Below are positions 46,921 to 54,294 of a stretch of 64,000 nucleotides of DNA, one piece after another. A model generated the notes under the pieces. The model was not told the DNA's origin. It did no database searches and saw only the letters and a list, made by a program, of their open reading frames with translations. The stretch covers positions 6,286,501-6,350,500 of the forward strand of contig NZ_CP011509.1 in assembly GCF_001027285.1 (NCBI RefSeq), given 5' to 3'. Both the position numbers and the translations under genes were made by a program. The DNA comes from Archangium gephyra (GTDB lineage Bacteria; Myxococcota; Myxococcia; Myxococcales; Myxococcaceae). The first letter of the stretch is position 1, and each line of letters opens with the position of its first letter.

Positions 46921-46949
46921 AATATGGAGAAAGGCATTTCCAAAGTCAA
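46921..46949 (-). promoter_or_regulatory. Sigma-70-type promoter of the Gly-Gly peptide gene
   Basis: On the minus strand: TTGACT (46949-46944), a 17-base spacer, CATATT (46926-46921). Both hexamers match the consensus well and lie in an AT-rich patch. Predicted start near 46914 gives a ~92-base leader before the peptide ATG. Confidence 0.6.
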
Positions 46950-47035
46950 ATCAATCAGCGTCAGGGATGGATGTCTTTGATTGCGTGTGAAAGATCCATG
47001 GGCGCGCGAACGGGAAAGACGGGGGAGGTGTGATG

Positions 47036-48127
47036 TCAGGGATTGCCGCGCGAGCCGGAGCGCGAGGCGGCGAGAAAGTCCACCAGGGCTGACACCACCG
47101 TGGCGGTGGTGAAGAGGCGGTTGCGATCCGTCAGCACGGGCAGGAGGAGACAGCCCTCGGGATCCTCCCAGGGCGCATGCACCTCGGGGCGGGGCATCCG
47201 CATGATGGGGACGTGCGCCCAGCTCCCATCCGGTTGCTGGGCCCGCAGCAACCACCGGAGGCCGGCGTCGAGCGCGGCGCCGTGGCGGGCGCGTCCTCCA
47301 TCGAGGAGCAGCACCGGCAGGGCGAGCGCGGTGTGGAAGGCGGCGGCCTCGCTCCCCGTGCCGTTGCCCCAGCCTCCACCGGGTTGCTGCGCCCCCCGCA
47401 GCCAGTGGGCGGCGCGCGTCACGGGCCCGGTGTCTCCCAGGAGGAACAGCAACCGCGCCGCGTGCGTGGTGGTGTACGTGCGGCCGTGCCACCAATAGGC
47501 TTCCCAGAAGCCCTCGGGCGACTGGCTGTCGCGCAGCAGGCGGGCGCAGGCCTCGAGGACGGGGCGGTGGCGTGGGTCTCCCGCGGCGTGCAGGGCCTCC
47601 GCCGCCAGCGCGGTGACACACAGGTGGATGTCACACCAACTGCTGCCCGGGTAGCTGGCCCAGCCATTCAGCGAGGGCCGCTCGGCGGGGCGGTAGGTGC
47701 GAAAGCCCCTCCCGGGCTCATCCCAATACCGCAGCAATTGCGCGCACGCCTCCCCGAGCGCCGCGTCCCATTCCGGCGCGCCCCGCCAGTGCGAGAGGAA
47801 TCGCACCACGTTGGCGGTGGAGTCCGCGTCCGCGGGCGTCGCCAGGCTGAAACCCCACCCACCCCCGGGGTGCGAATGACTCATCAACCAGTCCCGCGCC
47901 GGCTCCAGCGTGGCCGGGCCCGCCCCCGCACGGGCCAGGGCCTCGCCGGCATACGCCGTCACCCATTGCGAGCTGATGACGTCCCGGTCTCCCACCACGA
48001 AGCGGAAGCGGAAATCCAGCCAGCGTCCATCCGCCGTCCGCGCCTTCTCCAGGAAGCGCACGGCCCTCGCGAGGGCCTCGGTGACAGCGGATTCCCTCGC
48101 GTCCTCGTGTTCCAGGCTTGCCTGCAT
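47036..48127 (-). CDS. Prenyltransferase/squalene-cyclase-fold (alpha-alpha toroid) protein
   Basis: 363 residues from the ATG at 48125-48127, with GGGGAGGG just upstream. Repeated QxxGGGWG-type motifs (SHPGGGWGFS, QQPGGGWGNG, QQPDGSWAHV) mark the alpha-alpha toroid of class II terpene cyclases and protein prenyltransferase beta subunits. The class II acid motif DxDDTA is present as DADSTA (residues 100-105), with Ser in place of the final Asp. It is about half the length of squalene-hopene cyclase. There is no signal peptide. It lies 213 bases upstream of the Gly-Gly peptide gene on the same strand. It could act on an isoprenoid or on the peptide; neither is proven. Confidence 0.78.
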   Translation of the reverse strand: MQASLEHEDARESAVTEALARAVRFLEKARTADGRWLDFRFRFVVGDRDVISSQWVTAYAGEALARAGAGPATLEPARDWLMSHSHPGGGWGFSLATPADADSTANVVRFLSHWRGAPEWDAALGEACAQLLRYWDEPGRGFRTYRPAERPSLNGWASYPGSSWCDIHLCVTALAAEALHAAGDPRHRPVLEACARLLRDSQSPEGFWEAYWWHGRTYTTTHAARLLFLLGDTGPVTRAAHWLRGAQQPGGGWGNGTGSEAAAFHTALALPVLLLDGGRARHGAALDAGLRWLLRAQQPDGSWAHVPIMRMPRPEVHAPWEDPEGCLLLPVLTDRNRLFTTATVVSALVDFLAASRSGSRGNP

Positions 48128-48376
48128 CGGTCCCTCCCCGTGATACGTGTAAGGCCTTACCTCCGATCGGGCATCCCCTGCTTGATATCGCTCGTCCTCC
48201 GGGGGCGCTCCTGCTTGTTTGGGATTGCGCTGGAGGGCGATGATTCCTCTCACCGCGAGAGAGGATTCAGCGGGAGGCGCGGGTTTCCGGGAGTCCCCCG
48301 AGCCCCCTGTTCCCCGCCGCCCGTGACCATTAAGCTGGCCCGGCGTCACGAGGGACGCGCGTGAGAGAGGCTGTGC

Positions 48377-51316
48377 ATGCGGCGTGGGTGGGCCATCGGA
48401 GTGGGAGCGGGAGTGCTGGTCCTGCTGCTGTGGCTCGTCTGGCGGCCCGGGACGTCCCCGGAGCCCACCTCGCCGGCCCCGGGCCCTTCGAGGAGACCCC
48501 AGGCGGAGACCCGGGCCACTCCGCGCCTCTGGTCCAACGTCACCCCATCCGAGCCTCGGGGCACGCTGTCCATCCAGGGCCGCGTGGTGGGGCCCTGGGG
48601 ACCGGTGTCCGGAGCCGTCATCGTCGCCCTCGCACCCGCGCCCCGGGAATGGCCTGACCTGCCCCTTCAGCGTGGCCGGAGGGAGGGGCCGCCGTCGCCT
48701 TGCGAGCTGCTCGAGGACGCGCTGCCCCTCCTGGACCTGGCGGCGGAGCTCCGGGGGACGCAGGAGCCGCGGGCTCGCGCGACCACGGATGCCCAGGGGA
48801 ACTTCCGCCTCGAGGGCCTGGACGGTGGCGCCTTCGCGCTCTGGGCCGAGAGCGGGGAGGGCATCGGCCTGCGGGCGGAGGTGGCCGCCGGCAGCACGGA
48901 CGTCGAGGTGCGGCTGGGCCCCGGAAGGACGTTCTCCGGCACGGTGTATGACGAGCAGGGCGGGCCGGTCGCGGGAGCGCTCGTCACCACCCTCCAGCGG
49001 GACGCGGGACGCTTCGTCGAGACCTTCACGAATGACGAGGGCCGGTTCCTGCTCGGCCCGCTGCCGTGGGGACGCTACGACGTGCTCTTCTCGAAGGAGG
49101 GACGGGTGCCCGTGCGGCTGACGCCGGGGCCTCTCGTGCGGGTGACGCTGCCGGCGCCCCGGCGGCTCTCCGGACAGGTGGTGGACGCGCGGGGCGCGGT
49201 TCCGGGTGTCACCGTCCAGGCCGAGGGCGGCACGCGCGTGGCTCCCGCGGTCACGGATGTGAAGGGACGGTTCCAGCTGGAGGGACTGTGTCCGGGACGG
49301 TACGTGCTGACGGCCAGCCACGCGGAGCGCCATGCCCGGCTGGAGGTGTCCGCGGAGGTGCAAGGGGAGCGGGAGTCGATCGTGCTGCTCCTGCGCAACC
49401 GCCTGCGGTTGAGCGGGCGTGTCCTGGGCACCTCGGGCCAGCCCATCGAGAACGCCGAGGTGCTCGTCTTCTCGGAGACGCCGCGGTGGAGCGACGAGGT
49501 CCGGACGGACGCGCGGGGCGGCTTCCTCTTCGAGCGGCTCGTCCCGGGAACGTACACGGTGGTGGTCCTGGCCGAGCGCCATGAGCGGCTGGAGGTGCCG
49601 CCGCGTCAGCTCCTGGAGTCGCGAGAGCTGCCGCCGCTCACCTTGAAGGAGCGGGAGGTGCGCCCCCGCGCCCAGGCCCAGGAGGGGGCCTCCCTCGAGG
49701 TCGAATGGGTGGATGTGACGGGGCAGCCCGTATCCCAGGCCCTCGTCCAGCTCCACCGCGGAGGGCCTTCGGGAGAGACGGCCACCACCGGCAGGGATGG
49801 CAGGGCTGTCTTCCAGGGTCTCTCGCCCGGGCGCTACGTCGTGACGCCCCGGGCCCGCGAGGCGTGGATCCGCTACGCCCCGCGGACCGTGGAGTTGCGG
49901 AGCGAAGAGACCCGGAAGATCCGCCTCCAACCCGAGGAGGGGTGGATCCTCTCGGGCCAGCTCGTGGATGCCGAGGGACGGCCCCTCGAGGGCGCGAACC
50001 TCTCGGCCTCGCGGTGGGTCGAGCGCGGAGCGCCAGCGGAGGCGGATTCCTCGGGACGCCTCCGGAGTGACTCCGTCCAGGGACTCTCCGGGCCGGAAGG
50101 GAGGTTCACGCTGGCCAACCTGCCCGAGGGCCCCTGTACCCTGCGGGTCGAGCTGCCCGGGTACGTGCTCGATGCCCGCGCTTCGAGCGGCCTGGACGAG
50201 CGCGCCGCCTCCCGCGATGAGGCGGTGGTGTCTCCAGGGGGTCCGGACGTGCGGCTCGTGCTCCGGTCGCGGGGACGGCTCCTGGGGCGCGTGGTACGCG
50301 AGGACGGTGGGCCCATCACCTCGTTCCGGATCAACAACGAGACCGTGAGTCATCCCGAGGGCAGGTTCTCCCTGCCCCTGGGTTACGCCAGGACGTGGAT
50401 CATCGAGGCGCTGGGGTTCTCTCCGGTCCGCCGGAGGGGGTCCGCGCCGAGGGGCGAGGATCTCGACCTGGGCGACGTGGTGCTGGTGGAGGACCGGACG
50501 GTGCGCGGGCGGGTGTTGGAGGCCGGGACGTCGGCGCCCGTCGCCGGAGCCTGGGTCGAGGTGGGCCACAGCAGGGCGCGCTCGTCGGGTGGAAGGATGG
50601 ATCCCTCCACGTACACGCTGCCGGATGGGAGCTTCACCGTGGAGGGCGTGAAGGCCGGGAAGAGGTCCGTCCGCGTGAGCCATCCGGACTGGCCGCCGGC
50701 GCGGGTGCTGCTCGCGGAGGAGCAGGGGGAGGTGACGGTGGTGCTCGAGCCCGGGGCCACGCTGGAGGGGCGGGTCGAGTCGGCGGGTGCTCCGGTGCGC
50801 TCGGGCGTCGTGCGGCTCCGCTCGGAGGAGGGAGAGGTGCTCACCACCCTGGGCTTCGGAGAGGGGCGGTACTCGCTGCGGTCCATCGCCGCGGGCCGCT
50901 ATCTGGTCCAGGTGGAGGGGCAGTCCGAGCAGGGCCCGGCGCTGCTGTTCCCGGTGCGGGAGGTGACGCTCTCCCGGGGAGACAGGGTGACGCTGGACTT
51001 CATCGAGCAGAGCGAGGGCGCGCTCCTGGAGGTGCTCGTGCCGGAGCGGAACCTCGAGGTGCATCTGATTCCGGGAGACCTGCCGATCATGGGCCCCAAG
51101 GACGGTCTGTACTCGAAGCTCCGGAGTGGCCTCATGGGGAAGACGGTGCGCGAGGGAGTCCAGCGCTTCCCCCGGTTGCCCGCGGGCCGCTACACGCTCT
51201 TCGCCATGCGGCGCAGCGAGGACTCCACCGAGGTCCACCGGGAGGAGCTGGAGCTGCCCGCCTCGGGCGAGGTCACCTTCACGCTTCTGCCTCAGTGGAT
51301 CCTGTACGACGATTGA
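48377..51316 (+). CDS. Membrane-anchored protein with carboxypeptidase-regulatory-like repeats
   Basis: 979 residues. One N-terminal anchor helix (residues ~5-22), a Pro-rich spacer, then about eight beta-sandwich repeats of the carboxypeptidase D regulatory-like type. Each opens with a strand such as LSGQVVDARG, LSGRVLGTSG, LSGQLVDAEG or VRGRVLEAGT and continues to a GRYxLxA/GTYTVVV strand. Repeats of this type form rods on the cell surface and bind sugars or proteins. Start ATG 48377 follows GAGAGAGG. It is 19 bases before the cyclophilin gene and probably cotranscribed with it. No enzyme domain is visible. Confidence 0.85.
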   Translation: MRRGWAIGVGAGVLVLLLWLVWRPGTSPEPTSPAPGPSRRPQAETRATPRLWSNVTPSEPRGTLSIQGRVVGPWGPVSGAVIVALAPAPREWPDLPLQRGRREGPPSPCELLEDALPLLDLAAELRGTQEPRARATTDAQGNFRLEGLDGGAFALWAESGEGIGLRAEVAAGSTDVEVRLGPGRTFSGTVYDEQGGPVAGALVTTLQRDAGRFVETFTNDEGRFLLGPLPWGRYDVLFSKEGRVPVRLTPGPLVRVTLPAPRRLSGQVVDARGAVPGVTVQAEGGTRVAPAVTDVKGRFQLEGLCPGRYVLTASHAERHARLEVSAEVQGERESIVLLLRNRLRLSGRVLGTSGQPIENAEVLVFSETPRWSDEVRTDARGGFLFERLVPGTYTVVVLAERHERLEVPPRQLLESRELPPLTLKEREVRPRAQAQEGASLEVEWVDVTGQPVSQALVQLHRGGPSGETATTGRDGRAVFQGLSPGRYVVTPRAREAWIRYAPRTVELRSEETRKIRLQPEEGWILSGQLVDAEGRPLEGANLSASRWVERGAPAEADSSGRLRSDSVQGLSGPEGRFTLANLPEGPCTLRVELPGYVLDARASSGLDERAASRDEAVVSPGGPDVRLVLRSRGRLLGRVVREDGGPITSFRINNETVSHPEGRFSLPLGYARTWIIEALGFSPVRRRGSAPRGEDLDLGDVVLVEDRTVRGRVLEAGTSAPVAGAWVEVGHSRARSSGGRMDPSTYTLPDGSFTVEGVKAGKRSVRVSHPDWPPARVLLAEEQGEVTVVLEPGATLEGRVESAGAPVRSGVVRLRSEEGEVLTTLGFGEGRYSLRSIAAGRYLVQVEGQSEQGPALLFPVREVTLSRGDRVTLDFIEQSEGALLEVLVPERNLEVHLIPGDLPIMGPKDGLYSKLRSGLMGKTVREGVQRFPRLPAGRYTLFAMRRSEDSTEVHREELELPASGEVTFTLLPQWILYDD

Positions 51317-51334
51317 ACATTCCTGGAGCCGCCC

Positions 51335-51952
51335 ATGAACCTGTTGTCCTCCGTCTGCCTCGCTGTGTTGCTCGCATTTTCTCCCGCCGTCCAGGCCGCA
51401 CCCCCGAAGAAGGCGGCGAAACCGGAACCGGCCAAAATGGTGCGCGTGGTGCTCCAGACGGAGAAGGGCGAGCTCGAGCTGGAGCTCGACGAGGCCCATG
51501 CGCCCCAGACGGTGCGCAACTTCCTCGTCTACGTGGACGGAGGCTTCTTCGACGGCGGGGTCTTCCACCGCACGGTGAAGCCCGACAACCAGCCGAACAG
51601 CAAGGTGAAGATCGAGGTCATCCAGGGTGGCATCAACCCCGCCCGCGAGTCCGAGCAGCGCCCGCCGATCGCGCTGGAGCGCACGAGCGTGACGGGCCTC
51701 AAGCACAAGGACGGCACGCTCTCCATGGCGCGTGACACGCCGGACACGGCGGTGTCGGACTTCTTCATCTGCATCGGCGATCAGCCCGAGCTGGACTTCG
51801 GTGGCAAGCGCAACCCGGATGGCCAGGGCTTCGCCGCCTTTGGCCGGGTGGTGAAGGGCATGGACGTGGTCCGGGCCATCCAGCAGGCGCCCGCGGAAGG
51901 GCAGAAGCTCACCCCGCCGGTGAAGATTCAGCGCGCGACGCGCAAGCCGTAG
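51335..51952 (+). CDS. Secreted cyclophilin-type peptidyl-prolyl isomerase
   Basis: 205 residues with a signal peptide of ~21 (ends AVQAAP). The mature cyclophilin domain carries VLQTEKGELELELDEAHAP, the FHRTVKP catalytic-arginine motif (usually FHRVI), and GTLSMARDTPDTAVSDFFI, the standard active-site strand. It should catalyse proline isomerisation during folding in the periplasm or outside the cell. Small cyclophilins of 160-200 residues are typical. A TGGAG six bases before the ATG is the ribosome site. Confidence 0.93.
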   Translation: MNLLSSVCLAVLLAFSPAVQAAPPKKAAKPEPAKMVRVVLQTEKGELELELDEAHAPQTVRNFLVYVDGGFFDGGVFHRTVKPDNQPNSKVKIEVIQGGINPARESEQRPPIALERTSVTGLKHKDGTLSMARDTPDTAVSDFFICIGDQPELDFGGKRNPDGQGFAAFGRVVKGMDVVRAIQQAPAEGQKLTPPVKIQRATRKP

Positions 51953-51991
51953 GAGCGTGACCCTCTGGCTCTGGCGGTCCTCGGGAGCGGC

Positions 51992-52008
51992 CCGGTAAGT
52001 CCTACCGG
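51992..52008 (+). promoter_or_regulatory. Candidate enhancer-binding site, copy A
   Basis: Inverted repeat CCGGTA-AGTCC-TACCGG, centred ~108 bases before the predicted sigma-54 start of copy A. The equivalent place in copy B has GTAA-GTC-TTAC. Position and symmetry fit an upstream activator site. Confidence 0.5.
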
Positions 52009-52081
52009 CTTCGGGGCGGGTGGTGCGCACCGCCGCGAGATAACCCCTTGGAATGACAGGTCTCTGCCCCGGAGACCCTGC

Positions 52082-52097
52082 TGGCACGCGGGATGCT
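52082..52097 (+). promoter_or_regulatory. Sigma-54 (-24/-12) promoter, copy A
   Basis: TGGCACGCGGGATGCT: GG and GC elements with the required ten-base spacing, close to consensus TGGCACN5TTGCA. Identical in copy B. Predicted start ~52108, reading right. Confidence 0.65.
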
Positions 52098-52107
52098 CTA
52101 GCTCCTG

Positions 52108-52357
52108 CACGAGAAGTCAGCGGGGCAGGGCGGTGGGGGTGGTCGGGGTCGGTGGGGTGGTGGGGTGGGGCGGGTAGGACGGGCGGCGGGTTGGGGTCGG
52201 TGGGGTGGTGGGGTTGGGCGGGTAGGACGGTTGGGGTTGGGTGGGGCTGAGACAGGAAGGGCAGTACGGGGGCAGGGACGTCTTCGGGGGCAGTGGGGGC
52301 AGGGAAAAGCACGTCGGGGAGGAGCTGCCGTGGGGGCGCTCCTCCCCGATTCTTTTT
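52108..52357 (+). ncRNA. Putative sigma-54-transcribed non-coding RNA, copy A
   Basis: Runs from the predicted sigma-54 start to the end of the intrinsic terminator at 52316-52357, ~250 nt. The body begins with conserved CTCCTGCACGAGAAGTCAGC, passes through ~130 nt of GGTGGGGT-type repeats able to form G-quadruplexes, then a second conserved part (AGTACGGGGGCAGGGA, TCTTCGGGG). No credible reading frame is present in the sense direction. The layout (sigma-54 promoter, terminator, two copies) resembles the myxobacterial developmental sRNA Pxr, but I cannot confirm sequence homology. Confidence 0.5.
52316..52357 (+). terminator. Intrinsic terminator of element copy A
   Basis: 10-bp stem GGGGAGGAGC / GCTCCTCCCC with a 12-base loop, followed by GATTCTTTTT. 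The same hairpin closes copy B. Confidence 0.8.
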
Positions 52358-52375
52358 CGAGACTCATGCAACCCG

Positions 52376-53419
52376 CTACGGGCGGAAGCGAAGCACTTCG
52401 ATGCCCTTGTCCGTCCTGACGGCGAAGCGGCCCCCGGCGGGATCCATCGCGAGCGGTGGCTGCGGCGGGCGGCCGCGGAGGATGCTGCCGGACCGCGTCC
52501 CCGTGACGATCCCGGGCCAGCTCTCCAGGAGGCGGCTGGTGGTGAGCTCGACGAGCTTGGGGTGCTCGTAGAATCCCACCGCCGCGTTTCCCACCACCAT
52601 GAAGGTCCCCAGGGCCTCCGTCACGGGCACCATGGACAGGAAGCGCCGCTCGGTGAGCGAGTACACCCCGAGGCCCACGTCGTCCCCCTCGCCCATCCAC
52701 TTCATTCCAGAGGGCAGCGAGTCCTCGTCGAGGCCGGAACACGTCATGACGAGCGTATCTCCCGCCCCGAAGGCCGCCTCGTGGATCTCCAGGAACGAGT
52801 CGTTCGACACGAAGGATGAAGGCTGGTCCAACGACCCGGGCTGCTCGAGCGCCCGGGCCACGTCGTAGACATACGCCGCGTCCACGGGCTGCCAGATCCA
52901 CCCCGCGCTGAGCAGGTAGCGCCCATCGCGGCTGAACTGGAGCCGGGAGTGGAAGACGTCAGGGGAATCGCTGTCCCGCCGGGTGAGCCGCTCCCCGGTC
53001 TCGGCGTCCTCTATCTCCAGGCGGCAATACTCCTCGGGACAGTGGGCCAGGAGCGTGCGGCCATTGGGCAGGGTATGCAGGGCGATGGGATAGGCGTAGT
53101 CATCCGCGTGGTAGTAGCTGCGGTTGAGCTCGCGCACCTGCTTGCCGTCCCGCAGCAGGATCGCCTTGGTGCCGAGATTCTCGTAGATGGCGGCGTACCG
53201 GCCGTCCTGGGACGACACCGCGGAGTCGAAGCGGTAGCCATACCGGATGGACGCATCGGTGAGGGTTCCATCCAGCCCGTAGCGGATGCCCCCGGACACC
53301 CAATCGATGAGCGCGTCGCCACTCCAGCAAAGAGATTCGGGAGAGGAGGGCGCCGTGGGAATGACGAGATGTTCAGCTTTCATGGAGCCGGGACGAAGGG
53401 AGGCCGGGGAACCTGACAT
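52376..53419 (-). CDS. Beta-propeller-like (WD40-type) protein
   Basis: 347 residues from the ATG at 53417-53419, which has GGGAAG nearby; the in-frame ATG at 53383 (MKAEHLV) is an alternative. Repeated blades of ~45 residues with SxDGRYxxxx strands (SSQDGRYAAIYENLG, FSRDGRYLLSAGWIWQ, MDPAGGRFAVRTDKG) suggest a WD40/PD40-like propeller. There is no signal peptide. It lies between the two copies of the duplicated ncRNA-like element, convergent with copy A and divergent from copy B. Function unknown. Confidence 0.7.
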   Translation of the reverse strand: MSGSPASLRPGSMKAEHLVIPTAPSSPESLCWSGDALIDWVSGGIRYGLDGTLTDASIRYGYRFDSAVSSQDGRYAAIYENLGTKAILLRDGKQVRELNRSYYHADDYAYPIALHTLPNGRTLLAHCPEEYCRLEIEDAETGERLTRRDSDSPDVFHSRLQFSRDGRYLLSAGWIWQPVDAAYVYDVARALEQPGSLDQPSSFVSNDSFLEIHEAAFGAGDTLVMTCSGLDEDSLPSGMKWMGEGDDVGLGVYSLTERRFLSMVPVTEALGTFMVVGNAAVGFYEHPKLVELTTSRLLESWPGIVTGTRSGSILRGRPPQPPLAMDPAGGRFAVRTDKGIEVLRFRP

Positions 53420-53462
53420 GCGGTGCTTCCCGCGCTCAAGGCCTCCCCTCGCCGGAGGCCGC

Positions 53463-53473
53463 GTAAGTCTTAC
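53463..53473 (+). promoter_or_regulatory. Candidate enhancer-binding site, copy B
   Basis: Inverted repeat GTAA-GTC-TTAC, ~108 bases before the predicted sigma-54 start of copy B, at the same place as the CCGGTA/TACCGG repeat in copy A. Confidence 0.45.
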
Positions 53474-53549
53474 CGGCTTCGGGCCCGGTGCCGCGCACGG
53501 CCTCGAGATAACCTCTTGGAATGACACGCACCTGCCCCGGAGACCGTGC

Positions 53550-53565
53550 TGGCACGCGGGATGCT
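53550..53565 (+). promoter_or_regulatory. Sigma-54 (-24/-12) promoter, copy B
   Basis: TGGCACGCGGGATGCT, identical to copy A. Predicted start ~53576. Confidence 0.65.
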
Positions 53566-53575
53566 CTAGCTCCTG

Positions 53576-53818
53576 CACGAGAAGTCAGCGGGGCAGGACG
53601 GTGGGGTGGTCGGGGGCGGTGGGGTGTGGCGGGGGCGGGGTAGGACGGGCGGGTCGGTCGGGGTTGGACGGGCGGGTGGGTCGGGGTTGGGCGGGACGGT
53701 TGGGGTGGGGTGGGGCTGAGAGTCAGTACGGGGGCAGGGAAGTCTTCGGGGCAGTGGGGGACGGGAAAGCACTTCGGGGAGGAGCTGCCGTGGGGGCGGC
53801 TCCTCCCCGATTCTTTTT
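53576..53818 (+). ncRNA. Putative sigma-54-transcribed non-coding RNA, copy B
   Basis: ~243 nt from the predicted start to the end of the terminator at 53776-53818. The conserved 5' part and terminator match copy A, and the G-rich middle has diverged in repeat number and order. No sense-strand reading frame of note. That both ends are kept while the middle drifts supports function at the RNA level. Confidence 0.5.
53776..53818 (+). terminator. Intrinsic terminator of element copy B
   Basis: GGGGAGGAGC / GCTCCTCCCC stem with a 13-base loop, then GATTCTTTTT. Same as copy A. Confidence 0.8.
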
Positions 53819-53852
53819 CGGGAGACGCGCGGCCCACACAGTACAAAGGGGA

Positions 53853-54294
53853 ATGCCTCTCAAGGACCCCACACGCCTGGGCCGCCTGATGGCCTGTGTC
53901 GTGGTTCTCGTCGCCCTTGGCGAGCCGGTGGCTCGGGCCGGCTCCATGGACACTGTTCGATGCGTTTGGCGCGAAGGGACTCGAGCTGATCCGGGTTCCG
54001 GGGAGGAAGGCGTTCCGGATCGAGTTCCGCTCGGGCGCCTTTCCTGTCACCTACACCCGTCTGGCCCTGCTCGATCTCGAAAAAGACTTCCTTTACGAGC
54101 TGTCCAACGTGTCCGTGAGCCAGGAGGACGAGCCCGCGCTGCTGGAGCGGAACGCCCGGTGCCATGTCGTCTGCGGAGAGGACGGCACCTGCGAGGCCGT
54201 GGACTTCGCGCGGGTGCTCGAGTCCGAGGGGAACGCGGGTGTCGAGACCGTCCCCGCGGAGGGAGTCCTTGTCCGTCCTCACCAGCCGCCGTAG
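53853..54294 (+). pseudogene. Small secreted protein gene with a frameshift
   Basis: The ATG at 53853 (AAAGGGGA just before it) opens a clear signal peptide (MACVVVLVALGEPVARAG). The coding character then moves to the next frame (WTLFDAFGAKGLELIRVPG ... SVSQEDEPALLERNARCHVVC), ending at 54294. Joined, the product would be ~146 residues with two close cysteines (CHVVCGEDGTC). One indel near 53940-53960 would restore the gene; it could be a sequencing error. No family recognised. Its 3' end overlaps the convergent VOC gene by 16 bases. Confidence 0.5.

Larger units (their letters stand above)
51995..52358. repeat. ~360-bp duplicated element, copy A
   Basis: Aligns along its length with 53463-53819: both run from the GTAAGT inverted repeat through GGAATGACA, the TGGCACGCGGGATGCT promoter, CTCCTGCACGAGAAGTCAGC, a G-rich variable tract, and the GGGGAGGAGC terminator. 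The centre varies in length; the ends are nearly identical. Confidence 0.85.
53463..53819. repeat. ~360-bp duplicated element, copy B
   Basis: Second copy of the element at 51995-52358. The promoter word TGGCACGCGGGATGCTCTAG and the following CTCCTGCACGAGAAGTCAGC are identical; the G-rich centre is rearranged (GGGTTGGACGGGCGGGTGGG units). Confidence 0.85.

Noticed and set aside
52100-52310. Pro/Thr-rich frames on the minus strand in the G-rich tracts
   Set aside because: They are the necessary translation of GGTGGGGT repeats, differ between the two copies in frame and length, and have no start or ribosome site; the conserved parts are the promoter and terminator instead.
47036-52312. A 1758-residue frame spanning the toroid gene and antisense of the repeat protein
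   Set aside because: Only the last 363 residues have family character and a ribosome site; the rest is shadow of the gene on the other strand.
52108-53818. Naming the paired elements pxr
   Set aside because: Only the layout agrees with Pxr; I cannot compare the sequence, the G-rich body is unexpected, and no adjacent activator gene is present.
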